From NCBI GenBank assembly GCA_963787185.1, contig CAWBCC010000012.1, forward strand, positions 496,001 to 560,000: DNA of 64,000 nucleotides. Reading direction: 5' to 3'. Each line of letters starts with the position of its first letter. Position 1 is the stretch's first letter. The notes beneath the pieces were generated by a model that was not told the origin of the DNA, did no database searches, and saw nothing but the letters and a program-made list of their open reading frames with translations. A program made the position numbers and the translations under genes. Shown piece after piece: positions 16,761 through 25,624 of the stretch. The stretch comes from JAJXZP01 sp963787185 (GTDB lineage: Bacteria; Spirochaetota; Spirochaetia; Treponematales; Rectinemataceae).

Positions 16761-17180
16761 TCAACGCCAGACCGCGACCACGGCTCCGAAGACCGCGTAG
16801 GTGAGCAGGAACAAGCCGTTGTTGATGGCGAGGACTACCGGTTTTCGACCTTCGAAGAGGGTATTGAGACTGTGGGTGAGGGCGAAGGCGGCCCAGACTA
16901 CGATGCCGACGACGAGGCCTCCGAGGAAATCCGTGGCTCCCACGCTGTGCACTACGACCTGAAGTCCGTAAGACAGGATGAACGAAGAGACCAAGCCGCT
17001 CAGAAAGAGAAATGGCATGGTCTTTTTTTCGGCCTCGGTCATCTCGTTCCTTCCAAGAGTACCTAGGGCCTTGGCCCAAGGTTTCATGAAGAGAACGGGC
17101 GAATACCAGAGCCAGCTCAGGAAGAAGTTGACTATCGCTACGGCTATCAGGGGAAGGGCCGAAACCTCGAAATGCAACAT
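16761..17180 (-). CDS. DUF1761-family membrane protein
   Basis: 139 aa. The start was chosen at ATG 17180, because AGGAGA lies 5 nt upstream; a longer in-frame extension to 17207 lacks a ribosome site. Four hydrophobic helices are visible: PLIAVAIVNFFLSWLWYSPVLF, the FLFLSGLVSSFIL region, GLVVGIVVWAAFAL, and the C-terminal NNGLFLLTYAVFGAVVAVW. The early FLSWLWYSPVLFMKPWAK segment is characteristic of DUF1761. Function unknown. It is less GC-rich than core genes and belongs to the accessory patch. Confidence 0.8.
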   Translation of the reverse strand: MLHFEVSALPLIAVAIVNFFLSWLWYSPVLFMKPWAKALGTLGRNEMTEAEKKTMPFLFLSGLVSSFILSYGLQVVVHSVGATDFLGGLVVGIVVWAAFALTHSLNTLFEGRKPVVLAINNGLFLLTYAVFGAVVAVWR

Positions 17181-17234
17181 AGTGTTCTCCTTTATTGTCG
17201 ATTCCACGGCTCGGCAACTATAGAAATAGGTGAG

Positions 17235-17380
17235 GCTCTTTCAAAATGCGGACGCATTTTGAAAGAGCTACCATAAACTGCGGCATTTGCGCACGGTTTC
17301 GTAGTGTCGGCTCTGCCGACACTGGAGACCGGAGCAAATGCGAAGCCAATTTCAAAACCAGCCGGGTTTTGAAATTGGCT
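17235..17380. repeat. Cluster of three strong hairpins in a divergent intergenic region
   Basis: First hairpin: 17235-17250 pairs with 17253-17268 (16 bp, 2-nt loop). Second: 17283-17290 pairs with 17334-17341 and encloses an inner 9-bp hairpin (17303-17311 with 17315-17323). Third: 17344-17359 pairs with 17365-17380 (16 bp). All are perfect. The 300-bp gap 17208-17506 holds no gene. The third shares the GCCAATTTCAAAA core with repeats elsewhere in the window. Confidence 0.88.
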
Positions 17381-17506
17381 CAGGCTACATGAGAAATATC
17401 GAGCCATGCCGAGGCGCAGTCAATGGTCCGACTTGGTATATTGGGTGGATACTCGATGCGCCGCCGGAGTGGGTGCTTTTCGGGGGCCTTCGAATGGAGG
17501 TATATG

Positions 17507-18037
17507 ATGAACTATCCCATGCGCTCCGACCTGAAGGTCGGCGGTTTATTTCCGGATTTCGAGCTTCCCGACCAGAATGGGGAAGCGCGAAAGCTATCGC
17601 AGCTTCTGCGAGGATTTCCCGGCGTTCTCATATTCGGCCGAGGTTACTTCTGCCCGAAGGACCGGCGCCAGCTGACCAATTACGTCCAGCAGCTGCAGCC
17701 CGAGTTTCGCGTCAATTACTGCCATCTCATCTCGGTTTCGGTCGACGACAGGATGAACACCAACGAAACGCGCGACGCTCTCGGCGCGGACTGGCCCTTC
17801 CTCATGGATCCCGACCGAAAACTCCTCCATGAACTCGAAATGGTCGACACCACCGACAAGGCCCACGGCGAAATATACATTCCCTACACCTTCATCCTCG
17901 ACAAGGACCGGACGATCTACAAGATCTATAACGGCTGGTGGTACCTTGGCCGGCCTACGCCCGAAGAAATACGCATGGACCTGCGGGAATTGACGAGCAG
18001 GAGACCGGACTGGGTGTACGGCGGCGGGAAGGAATGA
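17507..18037 (+). CDS. AhpC/TSA-like redoxin (single-cysteine peroxiredoxin-like)
   Basis: About 176 aa. Two adjacent ATGs (17504 and 17507) follow GGAGG; the second has the better spacing. The thioredoxin-like fold starts with GGLFPDFELPDQNGEARKLS. The candidate peroxidatic Cys is in FGRGYFCPKDRRQL, where related two-Cys redoxins usually have CPxC, so the second cysteine is replaced by Asp. The C-terminal half (PYTFILDKDRTIYKIYNGWW) is typical of the family. It would reduce peroxides in the cytoplasm if active. It diverges from DUF1761 across the hairpin cluster and converges on the MocR-type gene. Confidence 0.8.
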   Translation: MNYPMRSDLKVGGLFPDFELPDQNGEARKLSQLLRGFPGVLIFGRGYFCPKDRRQLTNYVQQLQPEFRVNYCHLISVSVDDRMNTNETRDALGADWPFLMDPDRKLLHELEMVDTTDKAHGEIYIPYTFILDKDRTIYKIYNGWWYLGRPTPEEIRMDLRELTSRRPDWVYGGGKE

Positions 18038-18091
18038 CGCACCGCGGCTCTTTCGCCGCGTCTGGCGGGGCCGGTACGGCCGCCGCTCCGA

Positions 18092-19546
18092 TCAGGCTTC
18101 GCTCTCCAGGCGCCTCGCCCCGGCCAGGGCCGTCGCGATCTTGCCGAGCCTCGATAGATCCTCCTCGGCCTTGTCCGACCAGCCTGCCGCGTTGAGGCGG
18201 ATGAAATCGTCGAACTTGCGCGAAGGCGAAAAGATGTAGCCGGGTGCGATGGCGATGAAGGCCTTCATCGCTTCGCGGTAGAGGACCAGGGAATCGAGGC
18301 TTTCGGGCAATTGCACCCAGAGGACGAAGCCGCCCTGAGGCTCGGTGATACAGGTACCTTCGGGAAAATTCTTCGCGACCGCCTGCGCCATCAATTCGAC
18401 CCGGCGGGCGTAGGCCTTCCGTATTCGCCGCAGGTGGTGGTCGTAGCTGCCGGATTCGAGGAAGCGCGCGATCGCGAGCTGGGGGAGGGGCGAGGTCCGG
18501 ATGTTGAGCGTGTATTTGAGTCGCTTCACCTCGGGATAGAACTTTCCCGGGGCGACCCAACCGATGCGGAATCCCGACGAAAGATCCTTCGAGAAGGAGG
18601 AACAGAGCATCACGAGGCCCTTTCGATCGTAGGCCTTGGCGACCCGCGGCCTGTGCTCGCCGAAGTAGATCTCGCCGTTGATGTCGTCCTCGATGAGGGG
18701 GATCTCCCGCTCCGCGAGGAGTTCCACGAGCTTCCGCTTGTCCTCGTCTTCCATCAAGCTTCCGGTCGGATTGGAGAAATTGGTCATTGCGACCACCGCC
18801 TTGATCGGATGGTTTTCGATCGCGAAGCGGAGGGCGTCGATGCTCATGCCGTGGCGCGGGTGGGAGGGGATCTCGAGGGCGCGGAGGTGGAAGGCCTGGA
18901 GGGACATGAGGATGCCGAAGTAGGTGGGCGATTCGATGGCCACCAGATCGCCGGGCGCACAGACCGCCTGTAGGCAGAGGTTAAGCGCTTCGGTGCAGCC
19001 GGCAGTGATCACGATATCCTCGGGCGAGAGGTCGCAGCCGTAGCTGAAGGCGCGTTGCGCAATCTGGACCCTGAGGTCCTCGCGGCCCTGGACCGTGCCC
19101 CCCGACCCGTGCTGGACCATGTCCTCGCGGGCGAGCTCGGCGAGAATCCGGTTGAGCTTGGCGACGGGAAGAAGGGTCGGATCGGGGAGGGCGGCGCCGA
19201 ACTGTGCGTAGTCCATGTTGAGCGTCTCCTCGATCAGCCTGAGCGAGACTTCGTCGATGGAGACGCTCGTCGGATCGCCGTGATGCGGGGAGAAATCGGG
19301 TTCCGGAGCCCGGTTTTCGGGACGGGCGCGGACATAGTAGCCTGACTGGGGCTTCGCCTCGATGATTCCGCGGTTCTCGAGCAGGCGGTATGCCTCGAGA
19401 ACGGTCGTGAAGCTGAGCTCTCGCCTGGCACTCGATTCACGGATCGAAGGGATGCGTCCGCCGACGGGAAAGGTTCCCGAATGGATCTGCGATTCGAGCT
19501 CCTGGGCGAACTCCTCGTACTTCGAGATTTTCCGTTCCTGGCCCAT
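18092..19546 (-). CDS. MocR-type GntR/aminotransferase fusion regulator
   Basis: 484 aa. ATG 19546 is preceded by AAGGAGG at 7 nt. The N-terminal GntR winged helix (SKYEEFAQELESQIHSGTFPVGGRIPSIRESS...GYYVRAR, residues about 7-75) is fused to a fold-type I aminotransferase domain. The PLP lysine sits in LCSSFSKDLSSGFRIGW, and SNPTGSLM and the ITAGCTEALNLCLQA block are also present. MocR proteins use PLP chemistry to sense an amine or vitamin B6 compound and regulate neighbouring genes. The divergent neighbour is a DUF2917 protein, so that gene and its own promoter are the likely targets. Confidence 0.9.
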   Translation of the reverse strand: MGQERKISKYEEFAQELESQIHSGTFPVGGRIPSIRESSARRELSFTTVLEAYRLLENRGIIEAKPQSGYYVRARPENRAPEPDFSPHHGDPTSVSIDEVSLRLIEETLNMDYAQFGAALPDPTLLPVAKLNRILAELAREDMVQHGSGGTVQGREDLRVQIAQRAFSYGCDLSPEDIVITAGCTEALNLCLQAVCAPGDLVAIESPTYFGILMSLQAFHLRALEIPSHPRHGMSIDALRFAIENHPIKAVVAMTNFSNPTGSLMEDEDKRKLVELLAEREIPLIEDDINGEIYFGEHRPRVAKAYDRKGLVMLCSSFSKDLSSGFRIGWVAPGKFYPEVKRLKYTLNIRTSPLPQLAIARFLESGSYDHHLRRIRKAYARRVELMAQAVAKNFPEGTCITEPQGGFVLWVQLPESLDSLVLYREAMKAFIAIAPGYIFSPSRKFDDFIRLNAAGWSDKAEEDLSRLGKIATALAGARRLESEA

Positions 19547-19723
19547 GGTGCAGCCTCCTTCCTTAAATAACACTGTCCAGTATAATGTACCTAACAGTAA
19601 TATTGTAAGCCAAGTGTTAGATAATAATTCATATTCTCTGCCACTGTTATAATGGTGGAATAAGCACTACCTTTCTTCTCGAGGCACTGCGAAGCCTCTG
19701 ATTCTGGGGTTGGGAGGTAGGAT

Positions 19724-19990
19724 ATGAGCGACTATGCGATCGTTGCGAAGGGTTCCGCGCGAATGCCGGCAATCCTCGAGGCGTATGAAGATACGATTCT
19801 CAAAACCGGCGAGATTGTCATTCCGGCAAGGTCCCGTGGAAGGTCCATTCGCTGTATATCGGGTTACGTCTGGGTGACCGTCGAGGGCGATGCCGACGAT
19901 TATGTCCTCGCCCCCCACGAGGAGTTCAAGATTCCTCGTGGCGGGAAGGTCGTCGTGAGCGGGGTGGGATCGTTCAGGCTCGCATCTTAG
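19724..19990 (+). CDS. DUF2917 small protein
   Basis: 88 aa, with GGGAGG just upstream. It reads SGYVWVTVEGDADDYVLAPHEEF, matching the DUF2917 core (GxxWVTxxGDxxDhxL...GE). The family is a small all-beta, cupin-like domain of unknown function. It is divergent from the MocR-type regulator, with a 177-bp AT-rich spacer that probably carries both promoters. Confidence 0.75.
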   Translation: MSDYAIVAKGSARMPAILEAYEDTILKTGEIVIPARSRGRSIRCISGYVWVTVEGDADDYVLAPHEEFKIPRGGKVVVSGVGSFRLAS

Positions 19991-20094
19991 AAGGGCATTA
20001 ATTCGAGGGACTTATCCTCGGAAGTTGCGATCGGAAGTGTATCGACCGCGAGCGAAATGGGTTTTGTTTTCATGTGGCAGAGCAAAGGAGCACT

Positions 20095-20214
20095 ATGCTT
20101 GAAGCTCATGAAAGACATGGCCCTATTCCTCGCGGCGATACCGAAACGGCATCCTTCCATGCCCCCGGGGTATCGCAGGGATTGAACCGGGCTCGGGGCG
20201 AGTGTACGCTCTAG
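20095..20214 (+). CDS. Possible 39-aa leader peptide upstream of the LysR gene
   Basis: ATG 20095 follows a near-ideal ribosome site (AAAGGAG, 5-nt spacing). The frame starts MLEAHERHGPIPRG and ends at TAG 20212-20214, two bases before the LysR ATG, which has no clear ribosome site. This arrangement would couple LysR translation to the leader. No homologue is known to me, and a chance frame is possible. Confidence 0.4.
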   Translation: MLEAHERHGPIPRGDTETASFHAPGVSQGLNRARGECTL

Positions 20215-20216
20215 CC

Positions 20217-21155
20217 ATGGAATTACGATACCTAAAATACTTCGTGACTGTCGCCGAAGAGATGAACTTCGTGCGGGCCGCCCAGAGACTCAATATCACC
20301 CAGCCGCCGCTTAGCCGACAGATTATGGACCTCGAAAGCGAGCTGGGCGTCCTGCTGCTGGACAGGAGCGGGGCACATTTCAGACTGACCGAAGCGGGAA
20401 TATTCTTCAAGCACGAGGCTGCGCGGATCCTCGACCAAGTCGCGGCTCTGGTGCGTCAAACGCAGCTGGTCGGCGGCAACGCCGAGAATTGCGTTCGTAT
20501 CGGATATGTCGGCTCGATAATGTCCTCGTTCCTGCCCGAGCTTTTGGCCTTTCTCAGAGAAAAAAGAGGCGACATACGGATGGAAATAGTGGAGCTGCCG
20601 ACCGAGGAACAGGTCGATGCCCTCGTTTCGGGGCGGATCGACATGGGCCTCCTCAGATCCTGGGCACCCAGGGAGGGCATAGTTTTCGAGGCGCTCGGCG
20701 AGGAATCCCTGTCGATCGTGTGTCCGACGAGCGCGCTTCCGCTGAAGCCCGAGAGAACCGAACTGTCCTATTTCGCGAGCATGCCCTTCGTGTCTTTTTC
20801 GAGCGATGCGACTCCGGGGCTCGTCGAACGCATCAACGATATATGCACCAAGAACGATTTCACTCCCCAGACGGCCTTCGACTGCAATCAGTTCTCGTCC
20901 GTACTCAAGCTCGTCGCCTCGGGCCTGGGCTGGTCGATCATTCCGACCTACGCGCTTCACATGATGACGATCGAGGGTGTCGGGCTCATTCCGCTCCATG
21001 ACAAGATTCTTTTCGGATTGGCGTACAAAGCGGGTCCCCTTCCCGAGCGTGTCCGGGAAACCGTCGAATCGACGAAATCTTTCATCGATCTATACGAGAA
21101 CATCACCAAACCGGAGCCCCGTGCCTCCCTTCAGCGCAGTGTGGATTCGCTGTAG
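20217..21155 (+). CDS. LysR-family transcriptional regulator
   Basis: 312 aa. The N-terminal winged helix-turn-helix is canonical (MELRYLKYFVTVAEEMNFVRAAQRLNITQPPLSRQIMDLE), and the effector domain starts near residue 85 (ENCVRIGYVGSIMSSFLPELL). It resembles the BenM/CatM-like branch of the family, whose ligands are often aromatic or small organic acids; the ligand here is unknown. No divergent target gene is evident, since the upstream neighbour is on the same strand. The start was chosen at ATG 20217 because it matches the family's MELRxLxYF opening, despite the weak ribosome site. Confidence 0.92.
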   Translation: MELRYLKYFVTVAEEMNFVRAAQRLNITQPPLSRQIMDLESELGVLLLDRSGAHFRLTEAGIFFKHEAARILDQVAALVRQTQLVGGNAENCVRIGYVGSIMSSFLPELLAFLREKRGDIRMEIVELPTEEQVDALVSGRIDMGLLRSWAPREGIVFEALGEESLSIVCPTSALPLKPERTELSYFASMPFVSFSSDATPGLVERINDICTKNDFTPQTAFDCNQFSSVLKLVASGLGWSIIPTYALHMMTIEGVGLIPLHDKILFGLAYKAGPLPERVRETVESTKSFIDLYENITKPEPRASLQRSVDSL

Positions 21156-21522
21156 GCATGGCTCGGGAGGCCGAGCGGACGCACTCGAGCGCGGGCCGGC
21201 CGATCATACCGATGGGGTATTGATGGTTTTACAATTTGTATTGGACCCCTCTTTCCGGGAGATGTATTGTTGTTTTCAAGTCCTCCCTGGACAAATCGCT
21301 AAACATGAGGGTGCGGGGATGGGTGCCTCCTGGGCCTCGCATCTGCCGGCGCGGAACGTCCTCCTCCTCCAACTCCTGCGTTCCGCACCGGTTTTATTGA
21401 ACCGGCTCATCGGCGGAGAAAAGTCCGGAAAGGGAATATATGTTCCGCACTGACGATTCGATAGGCGAAGCAAGAGCGGCGCCGGGCCGCCGTCCGCGGA
21501 GAGCTCACGCGAGGGGGAATTC
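21156..21522. other. Intergenic gap without a recognisable gene
   Basis: The 367 bases hold no frame with coding character. A short hairpin (21388-21393 with 21400-21405) is present. The last bases (GAGGGGGAATTC) supply the ribosome site for the next gene. A promoter for that gene presumably lies here, but no clear -35/-10 pair was found. Confidence 0.6.
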
Positions 21523-22674
21523 ATGAGAAAGTTGTTTGGTATCGGTATTCCGCTGGCTTTGGTCTGCGTGCTGGCGGCGTGCCAGACTTCAAAATCGGTG
21601 CCACAGGCCGCAGTGCCGGCCGCTCCGGGGCAGAGCCTCATCGAGACGGAGGCCCGGGGCTTCTCTCCCGGCTCCGAGAACGGCAAGACTACGATCGATT
21701 TCGCCGTCTTGTTCGCCGACCCGGGCTCCGTCAAATCGTGGAAGGTGAGCATAGCAAACGACAAGGGAACCCGGAAAAACTTCACCGGCACCGGCACCAA
21801 ACTCCCTTCGAATCTCATCTGGGATGGAAAGACGGACTCGGGGCAAATTGCTCCTCAGGGAATCTACACGGCCGACCTTTCGATCGACTACGGCGCGGCT
21901 TTCGCACCGGGGACCGCGAAGAGCACGTCATTCATACTCGACACCGTAGCCCCGACCGGCGAGATAACCGTCTTTCCGGCGTTCTTCGCTCCGATCGATC
22001 CGACCGATACGGTGACCATTTCCATCGATGCCGCCGCGTCCCTCGCCAGGCTCGACAGCTGGTCGATGGATATCTACGATCCGGGCGGGAATCTCTTCAA
22101 GAGCTTCGACGCAAAATGGGGGATCAACAAAGTCGTCTGGGACGGGAAAGGCCTCAACGGCGACCTCGTCGTATCCGCCGAGGACTATCCCGTCGTCGTC
22201 AAACTTCGCGACGAGTTCGGGAACGTCGGGCTCATCAAATCGACGATCCCCATCGACATCATCGTCATCAAACAGGGCGACGGCTATATGATCCCGAACT
22301 CCCGCGTATACTTCAAAGGCTTCACTGCGGACTACCATGACGTGCCCGCCGATCTCTCCAAGCAAAACCTGATACGTCTCGATCGACTCGCCGCGGAACT
22401 GAAGAAGTTCCCCGGCTATAAGATCAAGATCGTGGGCCATGCCGTCATGATCCATTGGGACAGTCCGACTCTGGGCAAGATCGAGGAGGATTCGGTCCTG
22501 CTGCCGCTTTCGAAGGCGCGGGCCGAGGCCATCAAGCAGGCGATGGCCGATCGCGGCCTCGATCCGGCGACGATCGAAACCGAAGGCGTCGGTGCCACGG
22601 AGCAGCTCGTACCGGACAGCGACTACGCCCAGCGTTGGCAGAATCGGAGGACGGCACTCTTCCTCATCAAGTGA
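21523..22674 (+). CDS. OmpA-like lipoprotein with FlgD-type Ig domains
   Basis: 383 aa. A lipoprotein signal (MRKLFGIGIPLALVCVLAAC) ends in the lipobox LAAC. Two Ig/FlgD-like beta modules follow, each with the W-DGK-NG pattern (NLIWDGKTDSGQIAPQGIYTADL and KVVWDGKGLNGDLVVSAEDYPVVV). The C-terminal OmpA/MotB peptidoglycan-binding domain contains IKIVGHAVMI, LSKARAEAIKQAMADRGL and QRWQNRRTALFLIK. It would be an outer-membrane-anchored protein gripping peptidoglycan, stabilising the envelope. Proteins with this layout are frequent in spirochaetes. Confidence 0.87.
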   Translation: MRKLFGIGIPLALVCVLAACQTSKSVPQAAVPAAPGQSLIETEARGFSPGSENGKTTIDFAVLFADPGSVKSWKVSIANDKGTRKNFTGTGTKLPSNLIWDGKTDSGQIAPQGIYTADLSIDYGAAFAPGTAKSTSFILDTVAPTGEITVFPAFFAPIDPTDTVTISIDAAASLARLDSWSMDIYDPGGNLFKSFDAKWGINKVVWDGKGLNGDLVVSAEDYPVVVKLRDEFGNVGLIKSTIPIDIIVIKQGDGYMIPNSRVYFKGFTADYHDVPADLSKQNLIRLDRLAAELKKFPGYKIKIVGHAVMIHWDSPTLGKIEEDSVLLPLSKARAEAIKQAMADRGLDPATIETEGVGATEQLVPDSDYAQRWQNRRTALFLIK

Positions 22675-22687
22675 AGGAAGCTGAGGA

Positions 22688-23131
22688 GTGAAGAAGTTCC
22701 TGATGCGGACGGCTTCGCTTTCGGCGCCGATTTTGACGTATATCGCATTCCCTTGCACGATAGTGTCGTACAGGTATTCGAAATCGGGGCAGCGATTGTT
22801 CCCTTCGGAAGGTTTGGCGGCCATCGGTCTGATCATCGTGGCCGCCGGAACCTTCTTTGCCGCGATATTCCTCAGGCTGCTGTCGACCAGGAATGCGGCG
22901 GCGACCTCATGGGACCCCTCGAAGAAACCGGAGGCGGCGAGTCCGAACCGATATATCAGAAATCCGATGCTCATGAGCCTGATGCTGGTGCTGTTCGGAG
23001 AGGCCGTGGCATTCGGTTCGACCAGCATAGGAATGATATTGATCCTCGGATTCCTCGCGAATATCGCCTGCTTTATCCTTTCGGGTAAGCCCGGTTCGAA
23101 GAGGTCTCGGGATGGCGGATATCTTGAATGA
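22688..23131 (+). CDS. Isoprenylcysteine/phospholipid methyltransferase-like membrane protein, shortened
   Basis: 147 aa from a GTG 13 bp after the OmpA-like gene. Hydrophobic helices are visible at about residues 12-28, 43-63, 95-110 and 114-132. The RYIRNPMLMSLMLVLFGEAVAFGS segment matches the RNPMYxG signature of ICMT/PEMT-type integral membrane methyltransferases. The family normally continues with an EEP...L..rFG..Y..Y...VPR block. Here the protein ends GKPGSKRSRDGGYLE, and the following bases can be read as a decayed version in another frame. It may therefore be C-terminally truncated and inactive. Confidence 0.65.
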   Translation: MKKFLMRTASLSAPILTYIAFPCTIVSYRYSKSGQRLFPSEGLAAIGLIIVAAGTFFAAIFLRLLSTRNAAATSWDPSKKPEAASPNRYIRNPMLMSLMLVLFGEAVAFGSTSIGMILILGFLANIACFILSGKPGSKRSRDGGYLE

Positions 23132-23147
23132 GATCCCGCCGGCCCGG

Positions 23148-24170
23148 TCATATTTCGCGGATGGAACCGCGGTCCATGTAATGCAGTCTGGTCTTGAGGA
23201 CGAGCACCTCCGAGTCTCTGCGCGTCAGACATGTCATCATGAGATCCACCGCCGTTTTTACGATGAGTTCGATGTCGATGCGCATCGTCGAAATGCGCGG
23301 CAGGAAGGGCTGGGAGTAATCGAGGACATCTCCCGGCGCGATCATCGAGACATCGTAGGGCACTCCCAGGCCCAGTTTGCGGAGAGCGGAGATGACACAG
23401 GCGGCGAAGTAGTCGTCATGGACCATGACGGCCGTGGGCTTCTTCGATCCTTTGAAGAGTGCCGAGAGGCCGCGCTCCAGCTCTTCCGGGTCTTCCAGCG
23501 CAACGGTAAGCCGCCGCTCCTCAGGGAAGGGCAGGCCCCGTTCGTCCAGAGCCTTGCGGAACCCGAAATAGCGGTCGCGCACCACCGTGGGCAGGGTCGG
23601 CCGTCGGTAGTCGAGAAAGGCTATGCGGTTGTGTCCTTTCTCGATCAGCTTGATGGCGCCTTCGTAGCTGCCCTGGATGTCGTCGGCCAGCACCGAACAG
23701 TACCGGTCCTGGAAGAGACTGTTGTTCACCACGATGAGCGGAATGTCGAACTTCTCGAGCATGGGGAAAAGACTCTCGTGCGAAAAGTCGATGGAGAACA
23801 CCGCGCCGCTCTTGCTCGCACGGATTTCCTGGATGATGGTGTCGGGCTCCCACTCCTGATTCATGTGAATCACGAGGGGGTAGTAGCCCTTTTTGATGAG
23901 CTGTATTTCCAGGCCGGAGATGAGAGCATAGGAGAAATTCCAGGAATACGAATAGGACTCGCTGTGGAGGATGGTTACGTAGCGGAAATTGTTTTTGCCG
24001 CGTGCAGCCTCCGGGCGGGATTTTTTGTAGTCGAGCTCTTCGGCCATCGAAACGATGCGGTCGCAGACCTTGGCGGATATCTTGCCCTTTCCCGAAAGAG
24101 CCATGGAGACGGTGGCTACGGAGACGCCCGCCCGTTCCGCGATATCCTTCAACTTCACTGCCTTTGCCAT
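23148..24170 (-). CDS. LacI-family transcriptional regulator
   Basis: 340 aa. The helix-turn-helix is canonical (KLKDIAERAGVSVATVSMALSGKGKISAKVCDRI), followed by the hinge and a periplasmic-binding-protein-like effector domain with GHNRIAFLDYRRPT and AVMVHDDYFAACVISALRKLGLGVPYDVSMI. It is transcribed away from the ABC transporter/URO-D operon, with a shared AT-rich 177-bp spacer, so it very likely represses that operon and responds to the imported sugar-like ligand. Start ATG 24170. Confidence 0.93.
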   Translation of the reverse strand: MAKAVKLKDIAERAGVSVATVSMALSGKGKISAKVCDRIVSMAEELDYKKSRPEAARGKNNFRYVTILHSESYSYSWNFSYALISGLEIQLIKKGYYPLVIHMNQEWEPDTIIQEIRASKSGAVFSIDFSHESLFPMLEKFDIPLIVVNNSLFQDRYCSVLADDIQGSYEGAIKLIEKGHNRIAFLDYRRPTLPTVVRDRYFGFRKALDERGLPFPEERRLTVALEDPEELERGLSALFKGSKKPTAVMVHDDYFAACVISALRKLGLGVPYDVSMIAPGDVLDYSQPFLPRISTMRIDIELIVKTAVDLMMTCLTRRDSEVLVLKTRLHYMDRGSIREI

Positions 24171-24276
24171 GATGCCTCATCATAATCCCCGGCATGGCGA
24201 GGTCAACAGGCAAATTAAAAAAATCGAACATAGCATCAAATATTAAGTTAATTATATTGAATATTTTATTTAATTG

Positions 24277-24304
24277 TTGACAGGTTACCAATCTGATGTA
24301 GGAT
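24277..24304 (+). promoter_or_regulatory. Predicted sigma-70-type promoter of the ABC/URO-D operon
   Basis: TTGACA (24277-24282) and TAGGAT (24299-24304) are separated by 16 bp, ending 43 bp before the binding-protein ATG. The preceding bases are unusually AT-rich, with short imperfect palindromes that could hold the LacI-type operator. No exact operator was assigned. Confidence 0.6.
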
Positions 24305-24347
24305 CAATCCGGAAATCGCAAGACTTTCATATCGAAGAGGAGGAAGT

Positions 24348-25598
24348 ATGAAGAGTGCCAGAGTCGTCATTCTCGGTCTCGGGCTTTTCCTGATTGCAGG
24401 AACCGCCGCTTTCGCCGCCGGTCCGACAGTGAGTCTTATGCACGACAAGGGCGGCAACCCCAACTATCAGCCGTTCTTCGAGTCTTTGGGCGCCGCCTCC
24501 CAACAAGCCGTCGGCGTCGGTATCAAAGCCACCCCCTATCCGGACACCTCCGTTTTCATGGCATCGGTCCGATCGTCCCTTCCCACCAGCAATGCGCCCG
24601 ACCTCTTCACGTGGTGGTCCACCTATCGCATGAAGGACCTCATCGACCAGGGACTCGTCGCCGATCTGACCGATCTCTGGAACAAGCACAAGGCCGATTT
24701 TTCTCCGGGCGTGCGGGCCGCCTTCACCTTCAACGGCAAGGTCTATGGCCTTCCCTATTCGATCGAATATTGGGGTGTGTGGTACAACAAATCCACCTTC
24801 GCCAAGTACAATCTGACCCCGCCCAAGACCTGGCCCGAGTTTCTGAAGATTTGCGATGCGCTCAAGACCGCGGGCGTGACTCCCATGGCCCAGAGCGTCC
24901 AAGGGCGCTGGCCCACATTCATCATGTTCGAAGAGATGGTCGCCCGGCAGGATCCCAAGCTCTATGTCGACCTCTGCGAAGGCAGGGCCAAGTACACCGA
25001 TCCCGGCGTGAAGAAGGCCTTTACCGTATGGGCCGACCTGATCAACAAGGGTTATTTCACCGATCCCTCCACCGATCTGTTCTCCGATACGCCGAGGCTC
25101 TTCCAGCAGGGGCAGGTCGCCATGGTCCCCTGCGGTTCCTGGTACTACACTACGCTGACCGGCGCAGGCGTCTCGGGTGACGACTGCGGGTTCTTCATTC
25201 TCCCGCCGCCGAATCCCAAGGTGGGCAAGGTGGCCATCATGGAAGCTGCGCCTATCGTTGTGGCCAAAAACGCCCCCGATCTCGCGGCTGCCAGAAAGGT
25301 CATCGATTGGATGATGAGCCCGTCCGGCAACATAGTGTTTCCCAAGATGACGAATCAGTTCCCCTCGGGTCTCAAGACCGATACGAGCTTCCTTCCCAAG
25401 GTGAAGGCCGACCTCGCCGCCATGCTCGTCAGGGACAAGTATCAGATACTCAACCGCTATTGGGAGGCGACGCCGACGGCGATCTGCGAGACCGCCGTGG
25501 ACAAGTTCGCCGAGTTCATTCTCGATCCGTCCAAGCTCGACCAGGTGCTTTCCGATCTCGACAAGGTCGCCGACGACTACTGGTCGAAGCACAAGTAA
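24348..25598 (+). CDS. ABC transporter sugar-type substrate-binding protein
   Basis: 416 aa. The signal peptide MKSARVVILGLGLFLIAGTAAFA is followed by a family 1 extracellular solute-binding fold (NAPDLFTWWSTYRMKDLIDQGLVADLTDLW, FNGKVYGLPYSIEYWGVWYNKSTFAKY). The closest types are UgpB/MsmE-like proteins binding oligosaccharides or glycosides. It is the first gene of the operon after the predicted promoter, and is followed by two permeases and two URO-D-type proteins. No ATPase gene is nearby, so a shared MsmK/UgpC-type ATPase encoded elsewhere is likely. AGGAGGAAGT precedes the ATG. Confidence 0.92.
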   Translation: MKSARVVILGLGLFLIAGTAAFAAGPTVSLMHDKGGNPNYQPFFESLGAASQQAVGVGIKATPYPDTSVFMASVRSSLPTSNAPDLFTWWSTYRMKDLIDQGLVADLTDLWNKHKADFSPGVRAAFTFNGKVYGLPYSIEYWGVWYNKSTFAKYNLTPPKTWPEFLKICDALKTAGVTPMAQSVQGRWPTFIMFEEMVARQDPKLYVDLCEGRAKYTDPGVKKAFTVWADLINKGYFTDPSTDLFSDTPRLFQQGQVAMVPCGSWYYTTLTGAGVSGDDCGFFILPPPNPKVGKVAIMEAAPIVVAKNAPDLAAARKVIDWMMSPSGNIVFPKMTNQFPSGLKTDTSFLPKVKADLAAMLVRDKYQILNRYWEATPTAICETAVDKFAEFILDPSKLDQVLSDLDKVADDYWSKHK

Positions 25599-25624
25599 CC
25601 AAAAGAGAACTACGGAGCCGGGGG

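Noticed and set aside
17192..17407. 71-codon minus-strand frame across the hairpins
   Set aside because: It is made almost entirely of the inverted repeats and shows no sign of protein coding.
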